17,053 bases of DNA from Anaerolineales bacterium (GTDB lineage: Bacteria; Chloroflexota; Anaerolineae; Anaerolineales; Villigracilaceae). How positions within the stretch are numbered: the stretch's first letter is position 1; the number at the start of each line of letters is the position of its first letter. Shown piece by piece: positions 6,161-14,233 of the stretch. The notes under the pieces were generated by a model. The model saw nothing but the letters and a program-made list of their open reading frames with translations, had not been told where the DNA came from and ran no database searches. Location of the stretch: assembly GCA_015489255.1 (NCBI GenBank), contig WGAD01000006.1, positions 1 through 17,053 of the forward strand, written 5' to 3'. The position numbers and the translations under genes are program-made.

Positions 6161-7159
6161 TCAGTCCAGCCGCAGGCGCGGCCAGTCCAGGAGCAGGGCT
6201 TCGGTCAACAGCCGGGGATTGGCGTTCTGATCCAGGGCCTGCAAAGCCGCCTCATGACGGCGCACCAGCGCAGCCGCCTGCTGAAAGGTCAGGGCGGCTG
6301 CCGTGGTGGCAATGGGTTGCTGGTAATCCACGTTGGTGAGCGGCAGCTGCGGATCGCCGGTTTGCAGCATCACATCCCGCCAAAAAGACAACCACAAGAG
6401 CAAGCTGCGGCGCAAACTTTCGCGCTGACGCGCCAGGGCCTGCGCCGCCTGAAAACGCTCCGTCCGCGAGGCCGGGATCAATCGCAGCACCTGGTCCATT
6501 TGCTCGCGGCGGAAGGAAAGCGATTCGGGATGCGCCAGGAGGTGGAAGGCGCGCCCGGGGCGGCCCGCCGCCAGGCTGGACAGGAGATCGGCCTGGGCGT
6601 CATCGGCGCCGCGGCGCCGCAGCGCCTGGCGGATGCGCTCGCGCGGAACCGGATGCAAACGCAAGACCTCGCAGCGTGAGACAATAGTCGGCAGTAAGGC
6701 TTCCGCTGCGCTGGCCGTCAGCAAGAGGAGGGCGTATTCGGGGGCTTCTTCCAGGGTTTTCAGCAAGGCGTTGGCAGCGCCCGGGTGGGCCTCTTCGAAA
6801 CGCAAAAACAGCACCACCCGATAGCGTGACTGGTAGGGTTTGAGGTTCAGACTGCGGCGCACAGCCCGCACCTGATCGACCTTAAGCGTGCCGCCCAGCC
6901 GTTCCGCCTGCACGAGCGACAAGTCGGGGTGCTGGGCGGCGGCCATTTGGCGGCAGTCGCGGCATTGGCCGCAAGGCTGGCCGGGGGACACGGGTTGCGT
7001 GCAAACTGCGGCCTGGGCCAGCCGCAAGGCCAGCGTGCGACGACCGATCCCCTGCGGGCCGGTGAAGAGATAAGCGTGCCGCAGGTTATCCGTCGCCAGA
7101 TGACGGCGCAAAAGCGTGACAGCCCATTCGTGGCCGATGAGGTCCCAGTTTTCGTTCAT
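6161..7159 (-). CDS. holB: DNA polymerase III subunit delta' (clamp-loader AAA+ protein)
   Basis: A 332-residue delta' subunit, which joins the gamma/tau and delta subunits in the complex that loads the sliding clamp. The Walker A motif is GPQGIGRRT (34-42), with Arg at the usual Lys40. A zinc module is formed by C53, C63, C66 and C69. The Walker B region is degenerate (LFLRFEEAH instead of DEAD), followed by the family block AANALLKTLEEAP (128-140) and the arginine-finger SRC motif (161-163). Loss of the ATP-site residues agrees with delta' being non-catalytic in many bacteria. The C-terminal collar domain (about 210-332) is poorly conserved, as is normal. The start lies 3 bases after the rsgA stop with only a weak ribosome site, so translation is probably coupled. 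It is the last gene of the leftward four-gene unit. No strong terminator follows. Confidence 0.92.
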   Translation of the reverse strand: MNENWDLIGHEWAVTLLRRHLATDNLRHAYLFTGPQGIGRRTLALRLAQAAVCTQPVSPGQPCGQCRDCRQMAAAQHPDLSLVQAERLGGTLKVDQVRAVRRSLNLKPYQSRYRVVLFLRFEEAHPGAANALLKTLEEAPEYALLLLTASAAEALLPTIVSRCEVLRLHPVPRERIRQALRRRGADDAQADLLSSLAAGRPGRAFHLLAHPESLSFRREQMDQVLRLIPASRTERFQAAQALARQRESLRRSLLLWLSFWRDVMLQTGDPQLPLTNVDYQQPIATTAAALTFQQAAALVRRHEAALQALDQNANPRLLTEALLLDWPRLRLD

Positions 7160-7162
7160 GAA

Positions 7163-8074
7163 TCAGAGCCGTTTCCGTTCCAGGCCGGAGCGCATGCGCA
7201 AGTAAGAATCATACCGCGCTGGCGCGATCTGTCCGGCTTCCAGCGCCGCTCGCACCGCGCACCCGGGTTCATGGGTGTGGGTGCAATCGCTGAACTGGCA
7301 GTCGGCCACCAGGGGGGCAATTTCGGGGAAGTAGGCGTCCACTTCTTCGGGTTCTGTATCCCACAAGGCCAGCGATTTCCACCCGGGTGTATCGGCCACA
7401 TAACCGCCCTCTTCCAGGGGGATGAGCTGCCGCACGACCGTGGTGTGCCGCCCTTTGCGCATGGCGTGGCTGATCTCGCGCACGGCCAGCCCCAGCCCCG
7501 GCTGCATGGCGTTTAGCAGGCTCGATTTGCCCACCCCGCTGGGGCCGGCCAGGGCCGAAAGCTTCTCGCGCAGGAGATCGCGCAAGGCCTCCACGCCCAG
7601 GCCTTCGGCGGCAGAGGTGTACAGCACGCGGTAGCCGATCTCTTCATAGAGCCCAAAAAGGCGTCGCGCCGCCTCCAGGCCCACCAGGTCCACCTTGTTG
7701 GCAACGATGACGGGCGGTACTTTCTGTTTTTCAGCGATGACGAGATAACGGTCGAGCATCCGCAGGCGCGGTTCGGGGCGGGCGCAGGCAAAGGTGAAGA
7801 GCACCTGATCGGGGTTGGCAAGCAGAATCTGCCGATAGACGCCCCGCGGGCGTGGGTCCAGACGGACAATCGCCCGTTCTCGCGGCAGGATCTCTTCAAT
7901 CACACCGCTGCCATCGTCCAGCGGCGTAATCCGTACCCGGTCACCGATGGCGGCGATGTCGCCCGTGCGCGGGCCTTTCTTCAGCCGTCCGCGCAGCTGG
8001 CAAACGTAATCGCCCTCCTGCGTGCGGACGGTGAAGAAACCGGATTGCGCCTTGATGATCAAGCCTGTCAGCAT
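7163..8074 (-). CDS. rsgA: Ribosome small subunit-dependent GTPase A
   Basis: A 303-residue circularly permuted GTPase that acts late in 30S subunit maturation. An N-terminal OB-fold domain covers about 1-75. The permuted motif order is visible: NKVD (126-129), TSA (153-155), P-loop GPSGVGKSS (177-185), RKGRHTT (207-213) and DTPGW (228-232). The C-terminal zinc knuckle is C259-x4-C264-x-H266-x5-C272. All key residues are present, so it should be active. The frame is open further upstream, but that part lies inside the PBP gene in another frame. The ATG at 8074 has GAGG six bases before it and matches the usual N-terminus (LIIKAQSGFFTV). It starts 13 bases after the PBP stop. Confidence 0.95.
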   Translation of the reverse strand: MLTGLIIKAQSGFFTVRTQEGDYVCQLRGRLKKGPRTGDIAAIGDRVRITPLDDGSGVIEEILPRERAIVRLDPRPRGVYRQILLANPDQVLFTFACARPEPRLRMLDRYLVIAEKQKVPPVIVANKVDLVGLEAARRLFGLYEEIGYRVLYTSAAEGLGVEALRDLLREKLSALAGPSGVGKSSLLNAMQPGLGLAVREISHAMRKGRHTTVVRQLIPLEEGGYVADTPGWKSLALWDTEPEEVDAYFPEIAPLVADCQFSDCTHTHEPGCAVRAALEAGQIAPARYDSYLRMRSGLERKRL

Positions 8075-8087
8075 AAGCGCCTCACGG

Positions 8088-10310
8088 TTACGGGGTGGGG
8101 GTGGGGGTTGGCTCCGGCGTGCGCACCACGCCAATGCCAGATTCCCAAGGATAGAGACTTTGCGCCCGGTTGTAAAAGTATTCCTCCACCACCCGCCGAA
8201 AGATGGGGGCGGCATACTGGGAACCTTCGCCAATGTTTTCCACGATGACCGCAATGGCGATATCTGGCACGCCTTCGATTTCGGCATAGGTATAGCCGGC
8301 AAACCAGGCGTGCGGGTCACCGCCGGTCTGTGCGGTGCCCGTCTTGCCCGCCACAGGAATGCGCAAAGTGCTCAACCGATGGTATGCCGTCCCGCGGGGG
8401 TTGGCGACGACCATACGCATCGCGTCCTGGACGGCTTTCAGCGTTTCTGCACTGATCGGCAGGGCGCCTTGCGCCTCGGGCGCAAAGACTTCCAGCGGCT
8501 CGCCGACGACCGGTTGCACGTGGTCGATCACTTGCGGGCGATACAGCGTGCCGCCGTTGCCGAGAGCGGCCATGAAGCGGGCCACCTGCAAGGGAGTCAC
8601 CAGGACGGGGTCTTGCCCAATGGCCTCGTTGACCGCCATAATAATGTCCGTCGGCGGCGTGATGTTGCCCGGTGATTCCTCGATTTCAATGCCCGTCTTG
8701 GCCCCCAGGCCAAAGCCGAGGGCCATATCGGAAATGGCGGTGGTCATGTTGCGGCGGTAGAGGTCCAGCCCAATGTGCCAAAAATAGGGGTTGCAGGAGC
8801 GCATCAGGCCCTCTTGCAGGGTGAGCAACCCGCTGGGTTTGGTATAGCCTTCGCCATCTTCCGACTCTTCCTTTTCTTGCTGGTATCGCTCCCAGGTCCA
8901 ATCATAAAGCACGCGGTCGGGGAGTTCTTCGAAGGTGTATTGGCAGTCGTAGACGGTATCGGGGGTGTAGAATCCGCTCTCCAGAGCAGCGGACATGGTG
9001 ATGACCTTGAAGACGGAGCCGAGCGGATATTCGCCCTGGGTGGCGCGGTTGTAAAGCGGGTTGCGCGGATCGCTGAGCATATCGCCCAGGGCGACGAAAT
9101 TGCGGTTCTGCGGGTCGAAGAGGTTGGGGTCGAAGTTGGGCGAGGAAGCCAGCGCCAGCACGCGCCCGGTATCGCGCTCGAGAACGACGATAGCGCCGGT
9201 GAAATCGCCCAGGGCGGCGTCCACCTTTTCCTGGAAATCCCGGTCAATGGTCAGGTAAACGTCCGCAGCCGGGACGGCCTGGCGGCCAGCCAGCTGGGTG
9301 ACGATGTTCCCCTCCGGATCGACGACGTACAAAGTCGCGCCATGCGAGCCGGTGAGGTAGGCTTCGCCCCAGCGTTCAACACCGGCGGCGCCGATGCGCT
9401 CCTCGCCGCTGTAACCGCGGCGGCGGTAGGCATCGTATTCTTCGGGTGTAATGGACAGGAGATACCCGACCGTCTGCGAGGCGATGCCGTTGCCGTAATA
9501 ATAACGAGATTCATACGGGGCAATCACCAGTCCCTTGTACTGCACCAGGCTGTCGTAGATTGGGTCTATCACATCGGCGGGGAACTCCGCCAGGGGGATG
9601 TACCAATCGGGCTGGGCATACTGGTATTTGGCGTAAATTTCTTCAATGGTCAGGCCGGTCAGGCGAGCAAGGCGAATGAGCAGCCCTTCTTCCTGTTCTG
9701 GGTCGATCTGGCCGGGGATCAGCCCGAGGGCATAGGCACTGGTGTAGGCGGCCAGCGGCTGACCGTTGCGATCGTAAATGCTGCCCCGGGCCGGGATCTT
9801 GTAATTCATCACCAGGCGGTTTCCGCCGCGCAGTTCCGGCAAAATCAGTCCTTCTTCCCAGGCCAGTTTCCAGGCGCCCTCTTCCAGTGTGAAGGCGGCC
9901 ACCTGATCACGCTCCAGCACACCAACCAGGACGGTATCGTAAGCGATATGGAAAGCAACTTCGGCGCGGTCGGGCGTGGTAAGCACAGAACGCACCTCCC
10001 AATCCAGCCCTTGCAGGCTCATCACGTTGACCGCGTCACGATATCGCTCGGTGAACGCCTCTTCGCTGATGGTTGCCTGCGCCTCTGCGTTGAGCATGGC
10101 ATACATGGCCGCGTAATCATCTTGTTGCCAATAGGAGAGAAAGGTCTCCAAAGCGCTTTGGGCGTCTGGCGCGTGGGTCACGCTCACCTGGGGCGAACCC
10201 GAGGGCAATGGCGAAGCGGCCTCAGGCGTTTGCCCCGCGCTCCCGCCGCTACAGGCGCTGGTCAACAACAGAAGCAGGGCAAAGAACACATACAAGCGGT
10301 AACGGTTCAT
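8088..10310 (-). CDS. Class B penicillin-binding protein, MecA-like (subclass B1) architecture, lipoprotein
   Basis: A 740-residue peptidoglycan D,D-transpeptidase anchored outside the membrane. The N-terminus is a lipoprotein signal (LLLLLTSAC, lipidated Cys20) rather than the usual transmembrane anchor. Next come an NTF2-like domain (about 47-155, ending WKLAWEEGLILPEL, very like the MecA region) and a dimerisation domain with RGSIYDRNG (175-183). The transpeptidase domain (about 370-710) holds the catalytic triad of motifs: S432-V-F-K435, S505-C-N507 and K656-T-G658. The domain order equals that of staphylococcal PBP2a and enterococcal PBP5. The C-terminus is a PTPTPTP stretch. The ATG at 10310 overlaps the maf stop codon by 4 bases (ATGA), with GGGAA upstream, so translation is coupled. 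Low beta-lactam affinity is possible from the subclass but is not shown by the sequence. Confidence 0.92.
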   Translation of the reverse strand: MNRYRLYVFFALLLLLTSACSGGSAGQTPEAASPLPSGSPQVSVTHAPDAQSALETFLSYWQQDDYAAMYAMLNAEAQATISEEAFTERYRDAVNVMSLQGLDWEVRSVLTTPDRAEVAFHIAYDTVLVGVLERDQVAAFTLEEGAWKLAWEEGLILPELRGGNRLVMNYKIPARGSIYDRNGQPLAAYTSAYALGLIPGQIDPEQEEGLLIRLARLTGLTIEEIYAKYQYAQPDWYIPLAEFPADVIDPIYDSLVQYKGLVIAPYESRYYYGNGIASQTVGYLLSITPEEYDAYRRRGYSGEERIGAAGVERWGEAYLTGSHGATLYVVDPEGNIVTQLAGRQAVPAADVYLTIDRDFQEKVDAALGDFTGAIVVLERDTGRVLALASSPNFDPNLFDPQNRNFVALGDMLSDPRNPLYNRATQGEYPLGSVFKVITMSAALESGFYTPDTVYDCQYTFEELPDRVLYDWTWERYQQEKEESEDGEGYTKPSGLLTLQEGLMRSCNPYFWHIGLDLYRRNMTTAISDMALGFGLGAKTGIEIEESPGNITPPTDIIMAVNEAIGQDPVLVTPLQVARFMAALGNGGTLYRPQVIDHVQPVVGEPLEVFAPEAQGALPISAETLKAVQDAMRMVVANPRGTAYHRLSTLRIPVAGKTGTAQTGGDPHAWFAGYTYAEIEGVPDIAIAVIVENIGEGSQYAAPIFRRVVEEYFYNRAQSLYPWESGIGVVRTPEPTPTPTP

Positions 10311-10981
10311 GAGTGTTTCCCGTCTATCGTCAAGATTTGAGGGTAAAAAGTGCATTGAATATCCAGGGCGCGCTGGCACAAGAGCGGCGTTTCCTGGGGG
10401 AAGGGAAGGCCGAGGGCGGCAAACATGCGCGCCAGGTTGCAGAGCGGCAGCCCCATCACGCTGGCAAAGCAGCCCTGCAACCGTTCTACCGGGCGGAAGA
10501 TGCGGTTCTGGATGGCGTAGGCGCCGGCCTTGTCCAGTGGATCGCCGCTTTGAACGTAAGCATGCATCTCGTCTTCCGTGTAAGACCGCATGTAAACCAG
10601 GCTGGTCTGCACCTCGCTGACCAGGCGCCCGCTGGCGGCCTCCAACACAGCCAGCCCGCTGTGGACCTGGTGCGCCCGTCCGCGAAGACGGCGCAGCATC
10701 GCCAGGGCTTCCTCCTCCGAGGCCGGTTTGCCCAGGAGACGGTCGCCATCCGCAACGGTGGTATCGGCAGCGATGATCACCTGGCCCGGGCGGGCGGCAG
10801 ATTGCAACGCCCGCGCCTTGGCCTCCGCCAGGCGGCGGACATAGTCTTGCGGATGTTCGCCGGAGAGCGGCGTTTCGTCCAGGTGGGCCGGCTGCACCTC
10901 CAGCGGCCAGCCGAAAACCTCCAGCAAAGCGCGGCGGCGCGGAGATTGCGAGGCCAGGAGCAGGGTTGGGGTTTCGTTCAT
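10307..10981 (-). CDS. maf: Maf family nucleoside triphosphate pyrophosphatase
   Basis: A 224-residue Maf protein, which hydrolyses non-canonical or modified NTPs (dTTP/UTP and their methylated forms in one subgroup) to monophosphates. Motifs: LASQSPRRR (9-17), AADTTV with the catalytic-base Asp73, GKP (84-86), HQVHSGL (104-110), GDPLDKAGAYAIQ (146-158) and GLP (177-179). The DKAGAYAIQ form fits the dTTP/UTP (YhdE-like) subgroup. About 25 residues at the C-terminus go beyond the usual end. The ATG at 10981 is preferred because the family motif lies a few residues after it. A GTG at 11008 has a purine run too close to it to serve as a normal site. First gene of the leftward unit; its stop overlaps the PBP start. 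Confidence 0.93.
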   Translation of the reverse strand: MNETPTLLLASQSPRRRALLEVFGWPLEVQPAHLDETPLSGEHPQDYVRRLAEAKARALQSAARPGQVIIAADTTVADGDRLLGKPASEEEALAMLRRLRGRAHQVHSGLAVLEAASGRLVSEVQTSLVYMRSYTEDEMHAYVQSGDPLDKAGAYAIQNRIFRPVERLQGCFASVMGLPLCNLARMFAALGLPFPQETPLLCQRALDIQCTFYPQILTIDGKHS

Positions 10982-10988
10982 CGGGTTG

Positions 10989-10999
10989 ATTTTAACACA
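10989..10999 (-). promoter_or_regulatory. Extended -10 promoter of maf, possibly giving a leaderless mRNA
   Basis: On the minus strand TGTGTTAAAAT (10999-10989) contains a TAAAAT -10 box ending seven bases before the maf ATG. Transcription would then begin at or next to the start codon. There is no clear ribosome site before that ATG and no good -35, which fits a leaderless extended -10 promoter. It shares TGTGTTA-N2-AT with the site at 6096-6123. Confidence 0.45.
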
Positions 11000-11032
11000 G
11001 TCTCCCACCCCTTCCTTTTTTCCGTTTGGCGG

Positions 11033-11038
11033 TAGAAT
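11033..11038 (+). promoter_or_regulatory. Possible -10 box of the xpt-guaA unit
   Basis: TAGAAT lies 33 bases before the xpt start, so a transcript would begin near 11045. No convincing -35 is found 16-18 bases upstream. A ribosome site AGGAGG (11056-11061) precedes the ATG by 10 bases. There is no room for a purine riboswitch aptamer plus terminator between this box and xpt. Confidence 0.3.
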
Positions 11039-11071
11039 TGGAGAAATGTCTGGACAGGAGGATGAGTACAG

Positions 11072-11644
11072 ATGGACGCTTTACGTAACCGCATTCTGCG
11101 CGATGGCGAGGTGCTGCCCGGCGGCATCCTGAAGGTAGATGGATTCATCAACCACCAGGTTGATCCAGCCCTGATGGACGCTTGCGGGCGGGCTTTTGCC
11201 CGCATCTTCGCCGATGTCGGCGCAACGAAGATCTTCACCGCGGAGATCTCCGGCATCGCCCCCGCCCTGATGACCGGCCTGCACATGGGGCTGCCAGTCG
11301 TCTATGCGCGCAAGCACAAGCCGGTTACCATGCCAGACCAGGTTTTCCTGACGCTGGCGCCCTCGCACACCAAAGGCCGCATGGTGGAGCTGATCGTCTC
11401 CCCAGAATACCTGGCTAACGGTGAGCGCGTGCTGATCATCGACGATTTTCTCGCCAGCGGCGCCACCATCCTGGGGTTGGTGCGGCTGGCACAGACGGCG
11501 GGCGCCGAGGTGGTGGGCATCGGCGCGTTGATTGAGAAACAGTTCGAAAACGGACGTCAGGCGTTAATGCACCTGGGCGTGCCGATTGAATCTCTGGCTG
11601 TGATCACGGCGATGGACGAGAACGGCCTGCACCTGGCGGAATGA
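11072..11644 (+). CDS. xpt: Xanthine phosphoribosyltransferase
   Basis: A 190-residue purine salvage enzyme making XMP from xanthine and PRPP. It matches the Bacillus-type Xpt along its whole length: an N-terminus MDALRNRI...[13 protein letters not shown] (1-32), [12 protein letters not shown] (58-69), VVYARKHKP (76-84) and the PRPP loop [13 protein letters not shown] (120-132), then [14 protein letters not shown]. Length equals the family norm. The ATG at 11072 has AGGAGG ten bases before it. Its TGA stop overlaps the guaA ATG (ATGA), so the two are translationally coupled and the XMP it makes is the direct substrate of the next gene's product. Confidence 0.95.
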   Translation: MDALRNRILRDGEVLPGGILKVDGFINHQVDPALMDACGRAFARIFADVGATKIFTAEISGIAPALMTGLHMGLPVVYARKHKPVTMPDQVFLTLAPSHTKGRMVELIVSPEYLANGERVLIIDDFLASGATILGLVRLAQTAGAEVVGIGALIEKQFENGRQALMHLGVPIESLAVITAMDENGLHLAE

Positions 11645-13188
11645 AGATGAAACGCCCGATCATCGTCCTGGATTTTGGTTCACAATACGCCCAGTTGATC
11701 GTCCGGCGGCTGCGCGAAGCGCGCATCTATGCGGAAATGTACCCCTGGAACGCCAGCCCGCAAACGCTGCTGACGCGCCGCCCCTGGGGGTTTATTTTGT
11801 CCGGCGGGCCGGCCTCGGTTTACGCCAATCAGGCGCCGCAGATCGCCCCGGCCTTGCTGGAGAGCGGCCTGCCGATCCTCGGTATTTGCTACGGTATGCA
11901 AGCCCTGACCCATGCGCTCGGCGGGCGGGTGGCCCCGGCCAAAGCCCGGGAATACGGCCTGGCGCGTCTGCACGCAGAGATCGCCTCGCCCCTCTTGCCT
12001 GCTGGCGATATGCAAGTTTGGATGTCGCACGGCGATCGGGTAGAGGCCTTGCCGCCGGGGTTCGTCCCCCTGGGGCGGACGGAAAACAGCCCCTTTGCCG
12101 TCATGGGAGACGTACAGCGGCGGTATTACGGCGTCCAGTTCCACCCCGAGGTGCGCCACACTCCCCGGGGCGGAGAGCTGCTGCGCCGGTTCGCGGTGGA
12201 GGTCTGCGGCGCCCCCGCCGACTGGACGCCCGACGCCATCATTGAAAGCGCGGTACAGCAAATTCGGGCACAGGTGGGCAAGGCGCCCGTGCTTGCCGCC
12301 GTCAGCGGCGGGGTCGACTCTACTGTTGCCGCGGCGCTGGTGCATCGGGCCGTCGGCGATCAACTGACTTCGGTCTTTGTCGATACCGGTCTGCTGCGCG
12401 CTGGCGAACCGCAACAGGTAGAAACAACCTTTCGCCAACACCTGGGGGCGCGCCTGGTGGTGGTTTCCGCCGCCGAGCGCTTCTTCGCCGCTTTGCGCGG
12501 CCTCACCGACCCGGAAGAAAAACGCCGCCGTATCGGGGAACTGTTCATCCGCCTTTTTGAGGAGCAAGCGCACCAGCTGGGAGACCCGCCCTTCCTCGTG
12601 CAGGGGACGATTTACCCCGACGTGGTTGAATCGGCTGCCCCGGACCGCAAGCAAGCCCAAAAGATCAAAACGCATCACAACGTCGGCGGTTTGCCCGACG
12701 ATATGCGCTTTTCCCTGGTAGAACCGTTGCGCTATCTCTTCAAAGACGAAGTCCGCGCCGTCGGCGAGGCCCTGGGACTGCCCGCCGAGATGATCTGGCG
12801 GCAGCCCTTCCCCGGGCCGGGGCTGGCCGTCCGCTGCCTGGGAGAGGTCACACCCGAGCGGGTCGCCCGCCTGCGGGCAGCGGACGACATCTTCATCGGG
12901 GCCTTGCAAGCCGCCGGATTGTTGGGCAAGGGCGGGGCGGTGGCCCAGGCCTACGCCGCCCTGCTTCCCGTCCGCTCCGTGGGCGTGATGGGCGATCAGC
13001 GCACCTACCAGGAACCCTGCGTCCTGCGCGCCGTCCAAACCGAAGACTTCATGACCGCCGACTGGGCGCGCCTGCCCGCCGATCTGCTGGCCGAGGTCGC
13101 CAACCGCATCGTCAACCAGGTTGAAGGGATTAACCGCGTAGTGTATGATATAACCAGCAAACCACCCGCCACCATCGAATGGGAATAA
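11641..13188 (+). CDS. guaA: GMP synthase (glutamine-hydrolysing)
   Basis: A 515-residue two-domain enzyme converting XMP, ATP and glutamine to GMP. The class I glutamine amidotransferase domain (about 6-190) has the nucleophile Cys83 in GICYGMQ and the His168/Glu170 pair in VQFHPE. The ATP-pyrophosphatase domain has the P-loop SGGVDS (222-227). The C-terminal dimerisation domain ends with the typical KPPATIEWE. All catalytic residues are present and the length is standard. Two starts three codons apart are possible (11641 and 11647). The first forms the ATGA overlap with xpt. A gap of 58 bases separates it from the next gene; a weak GCCAA/TTGGC hairpin lies there without a T run. Confidence 0.97.
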   Translation: MKMKRPIIVLDFGSQYAQLIVRRLREARIYAEMYPWNASPQTLLTRRPWGFILSGGPASVYANQAPQIAPALLESGLPILGICYGMQALTHALGGRVAPAKAREYGLARLHAEIASPLLPAGDMQVWMSHGDRVEALPPGFVPLGRTENSPFAVMGDVQRRYYGVQFHPEVRHTPRGGELLRRFAVEVCGAPADWTPDAIIESAVQQIRAQVGKAPVLAAVSGGVDSTVAAALVHRAVGDQLTSVFVDTGLLRAGEPQQVETTFRQHLGARLVVVSAAERFFAALRGLTDPEEKRRRIGELFIRLFEEQAHQLGDPPFLVQGTIYPDVVESAAPDRKQAQKIKTHHNVGGLPDDMRFSLVEPLRYLFKDEVRAVGEALGLPAEMIWRQPFPGPGLAVRCLGEVTPERVARLRAADDIFIGALQAAGLLGKGGAVAQAYAALLPVRSVGVMGDQRTYQEPCVLRAVQTEDFMTADWARLPADLLAEVANRIVNQVEGINRVVYDITSKPPATIEWE

Positions 13189-13246
13189 GGCCCCCGGCCA
13201 AAGCGCGGGCGCGGTTGGCATTACGGATTTCTGGCAAGGAGTATCA

Positions 13247-14233
13247 ATGAACTTTGGCGATCTTCTGACCCGTGCATGGAAAATTACCTGGCGCCACAAG
13301 GCGTTGTGGCTCTTTGGTTTGCTGGCGAGTTGCTCCGCACGAAGCGGCGGGGTCGGCGGTAGCAGCAACGTCAACTGGCAGCCCAGCGAACCTGCGTTCG
13401 AGCGTCTCGCAGACATGGAGCGGCAGGCAGAAATCTGGGGGCAATGGGTCGTCGAGCATCCGGCAGTGCTCTTCGCCGGCCTCATCTTGCTTTTCATCTT
13501 CAGTCTCCTGTCCTGGCTCCTGGGGACGTTTGGCATCAGCGGCCTGATTTCCGGCGCCGCCCGGGCAGATGAAGACCCGCAAGCGGTTTTAACCCTCGCC
13601 TGGTTGTGGGAGGCCGCCTGGCAGCCCTATCCCCGCCTGTTGGGGCTTTCGCTGATCAACGGCTTGTTCGTTCTCCTATCTCTGGCGGTGTTTTTCGGCC
13701 CGTCCATCGCCATGCTGATCGCCGCCGCCGTCAGTGAAAACGGCGGGATCGCCATCGGCGGGATGGCGCTCTTTTGCATCGGCTTCCTCGTCTGGCTGGC
13801 CGTGCTGCTCGTCTGGCAGGTGGTCTATTTCTTCGCGCGCTTTGCCGTAGCCCTGGAAGACAGCGCACTGTTGGAAGCCCTGCTGCGCGGGTGGCGGGTC
13901 TTTTGGGCGAACCTCGGGAACGTGATCGTCCTGGGGCTGATCTTCATCGTCATCTCCCTGGCCTATGCGGTGGTAGCCATGCTTCCCGGCCTGCCCGCGC
14001 TTTTCAGCCTGTTGCGCTGGCTGGACGGCGCCGATCTGCCCATTTTACCTATCTTGGCCGCCAATATGGCCCTAGCCATCCCCTTGTGGCTGGCTATCAG
14101 CGCCATTTATGTGACCTTCCACACCAGCGCCTGGACGCTGGCGTACCGCGATCTCATCCGTCCCGCTTCCCGCGAGCCGCAAGAAGCCATCGTGTCCCTC
14201 GAGGAAGGAGAACCACATGCGCCGCCGGTCTGA
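13247..14233 (+). CDS. Multi-pass membrane protein of unknown function
   Basis: A 328-residue integral membrane protein. Hydrophobic segments are seen at about 18-30 (short), 72-96, 131-160, 166-196, 224-247 and 264-290, so five or six spans. The N-terminus MNFGDLLTRAWKITWRHKALW resembles the start of a loosely defined group of bacterial membrane proteins with no assigned role. Residues 31-70 form a Gly/Ser-rich then charged loop, and the C-terminal 30 residues are polar and acidic, probably cytoplasmic. AAGGAG precedes the ATG. The gene overlaps the FHA-protein gene by 17 bases, so the products may act together, for example as a membrane partner of the signalling pair; that is inference. Confidence 0.8.
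   Translation: MNFGDLLTRAWKITWRHKALWLFGLLASCSARSGGVGGSSNVNWQPSEPAFERLADMERQAEIWGQWVVEHPAVLFAGLILLFIFSLLSWLLGTFGISGLISGAARADEDPQAVLTLAWLWEAAWQPYPRLLGLSLINGLFVLLSLAVFFGPSIAMLIAAAVSENGGIAIGGMALFCIGFLVWLAVLLVWQVVYFFARFAVALEDSALLEALLRGWRVFWANLGNVIVLGLIFIVISLAYAVVAMLPGLPALFSLLRWLDGADLPILPILAANMALAIPLWLAISAIYVTFHTSAWTLAYRDLIRPASREPQEAIVSLEEGEPHAPPV

Noticed and set aside
5615..6679. 354-codon plus-strand frame spanning the acidic protein, its promoter and holB
   Set aside because: It crosses three well-supported minus-strand elements and has no domain signal.
8075..8320. Longer rsgA N-terminus (82 extra residues)
   Set aside because: It overlaps the PBP transpeptidase domain in another frame, and RsgA homologues start at the OB-fold.
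8775..10340. 521-codon plus-strand open frame opposite the PBP gene
   Set aside because: It has no recognisable domain or ribosome site and fully overlaps a well-supported PBP in the opposite sense.
11009..11071. Purine riboswitch in front of xpt
   Set aside because: The gap between the divergent genes is about 90 bases, and no aptamer core or terminator is visible in it.
13189..13246. Terminator between guaA and the membrane protein gene
   Set aside because: Only a weak GCCAA/TTGGC pairing is present, with no T run, so read-through into the next genes cannot be excluded.
11680..13536. 618-codon minus-strand open frame opposite guaA
   Set aside because: It lies over a complete GMP synthase with all catalytic motifs and shows no family resemblance. 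Long antisense frames are common in GC-rich genes.
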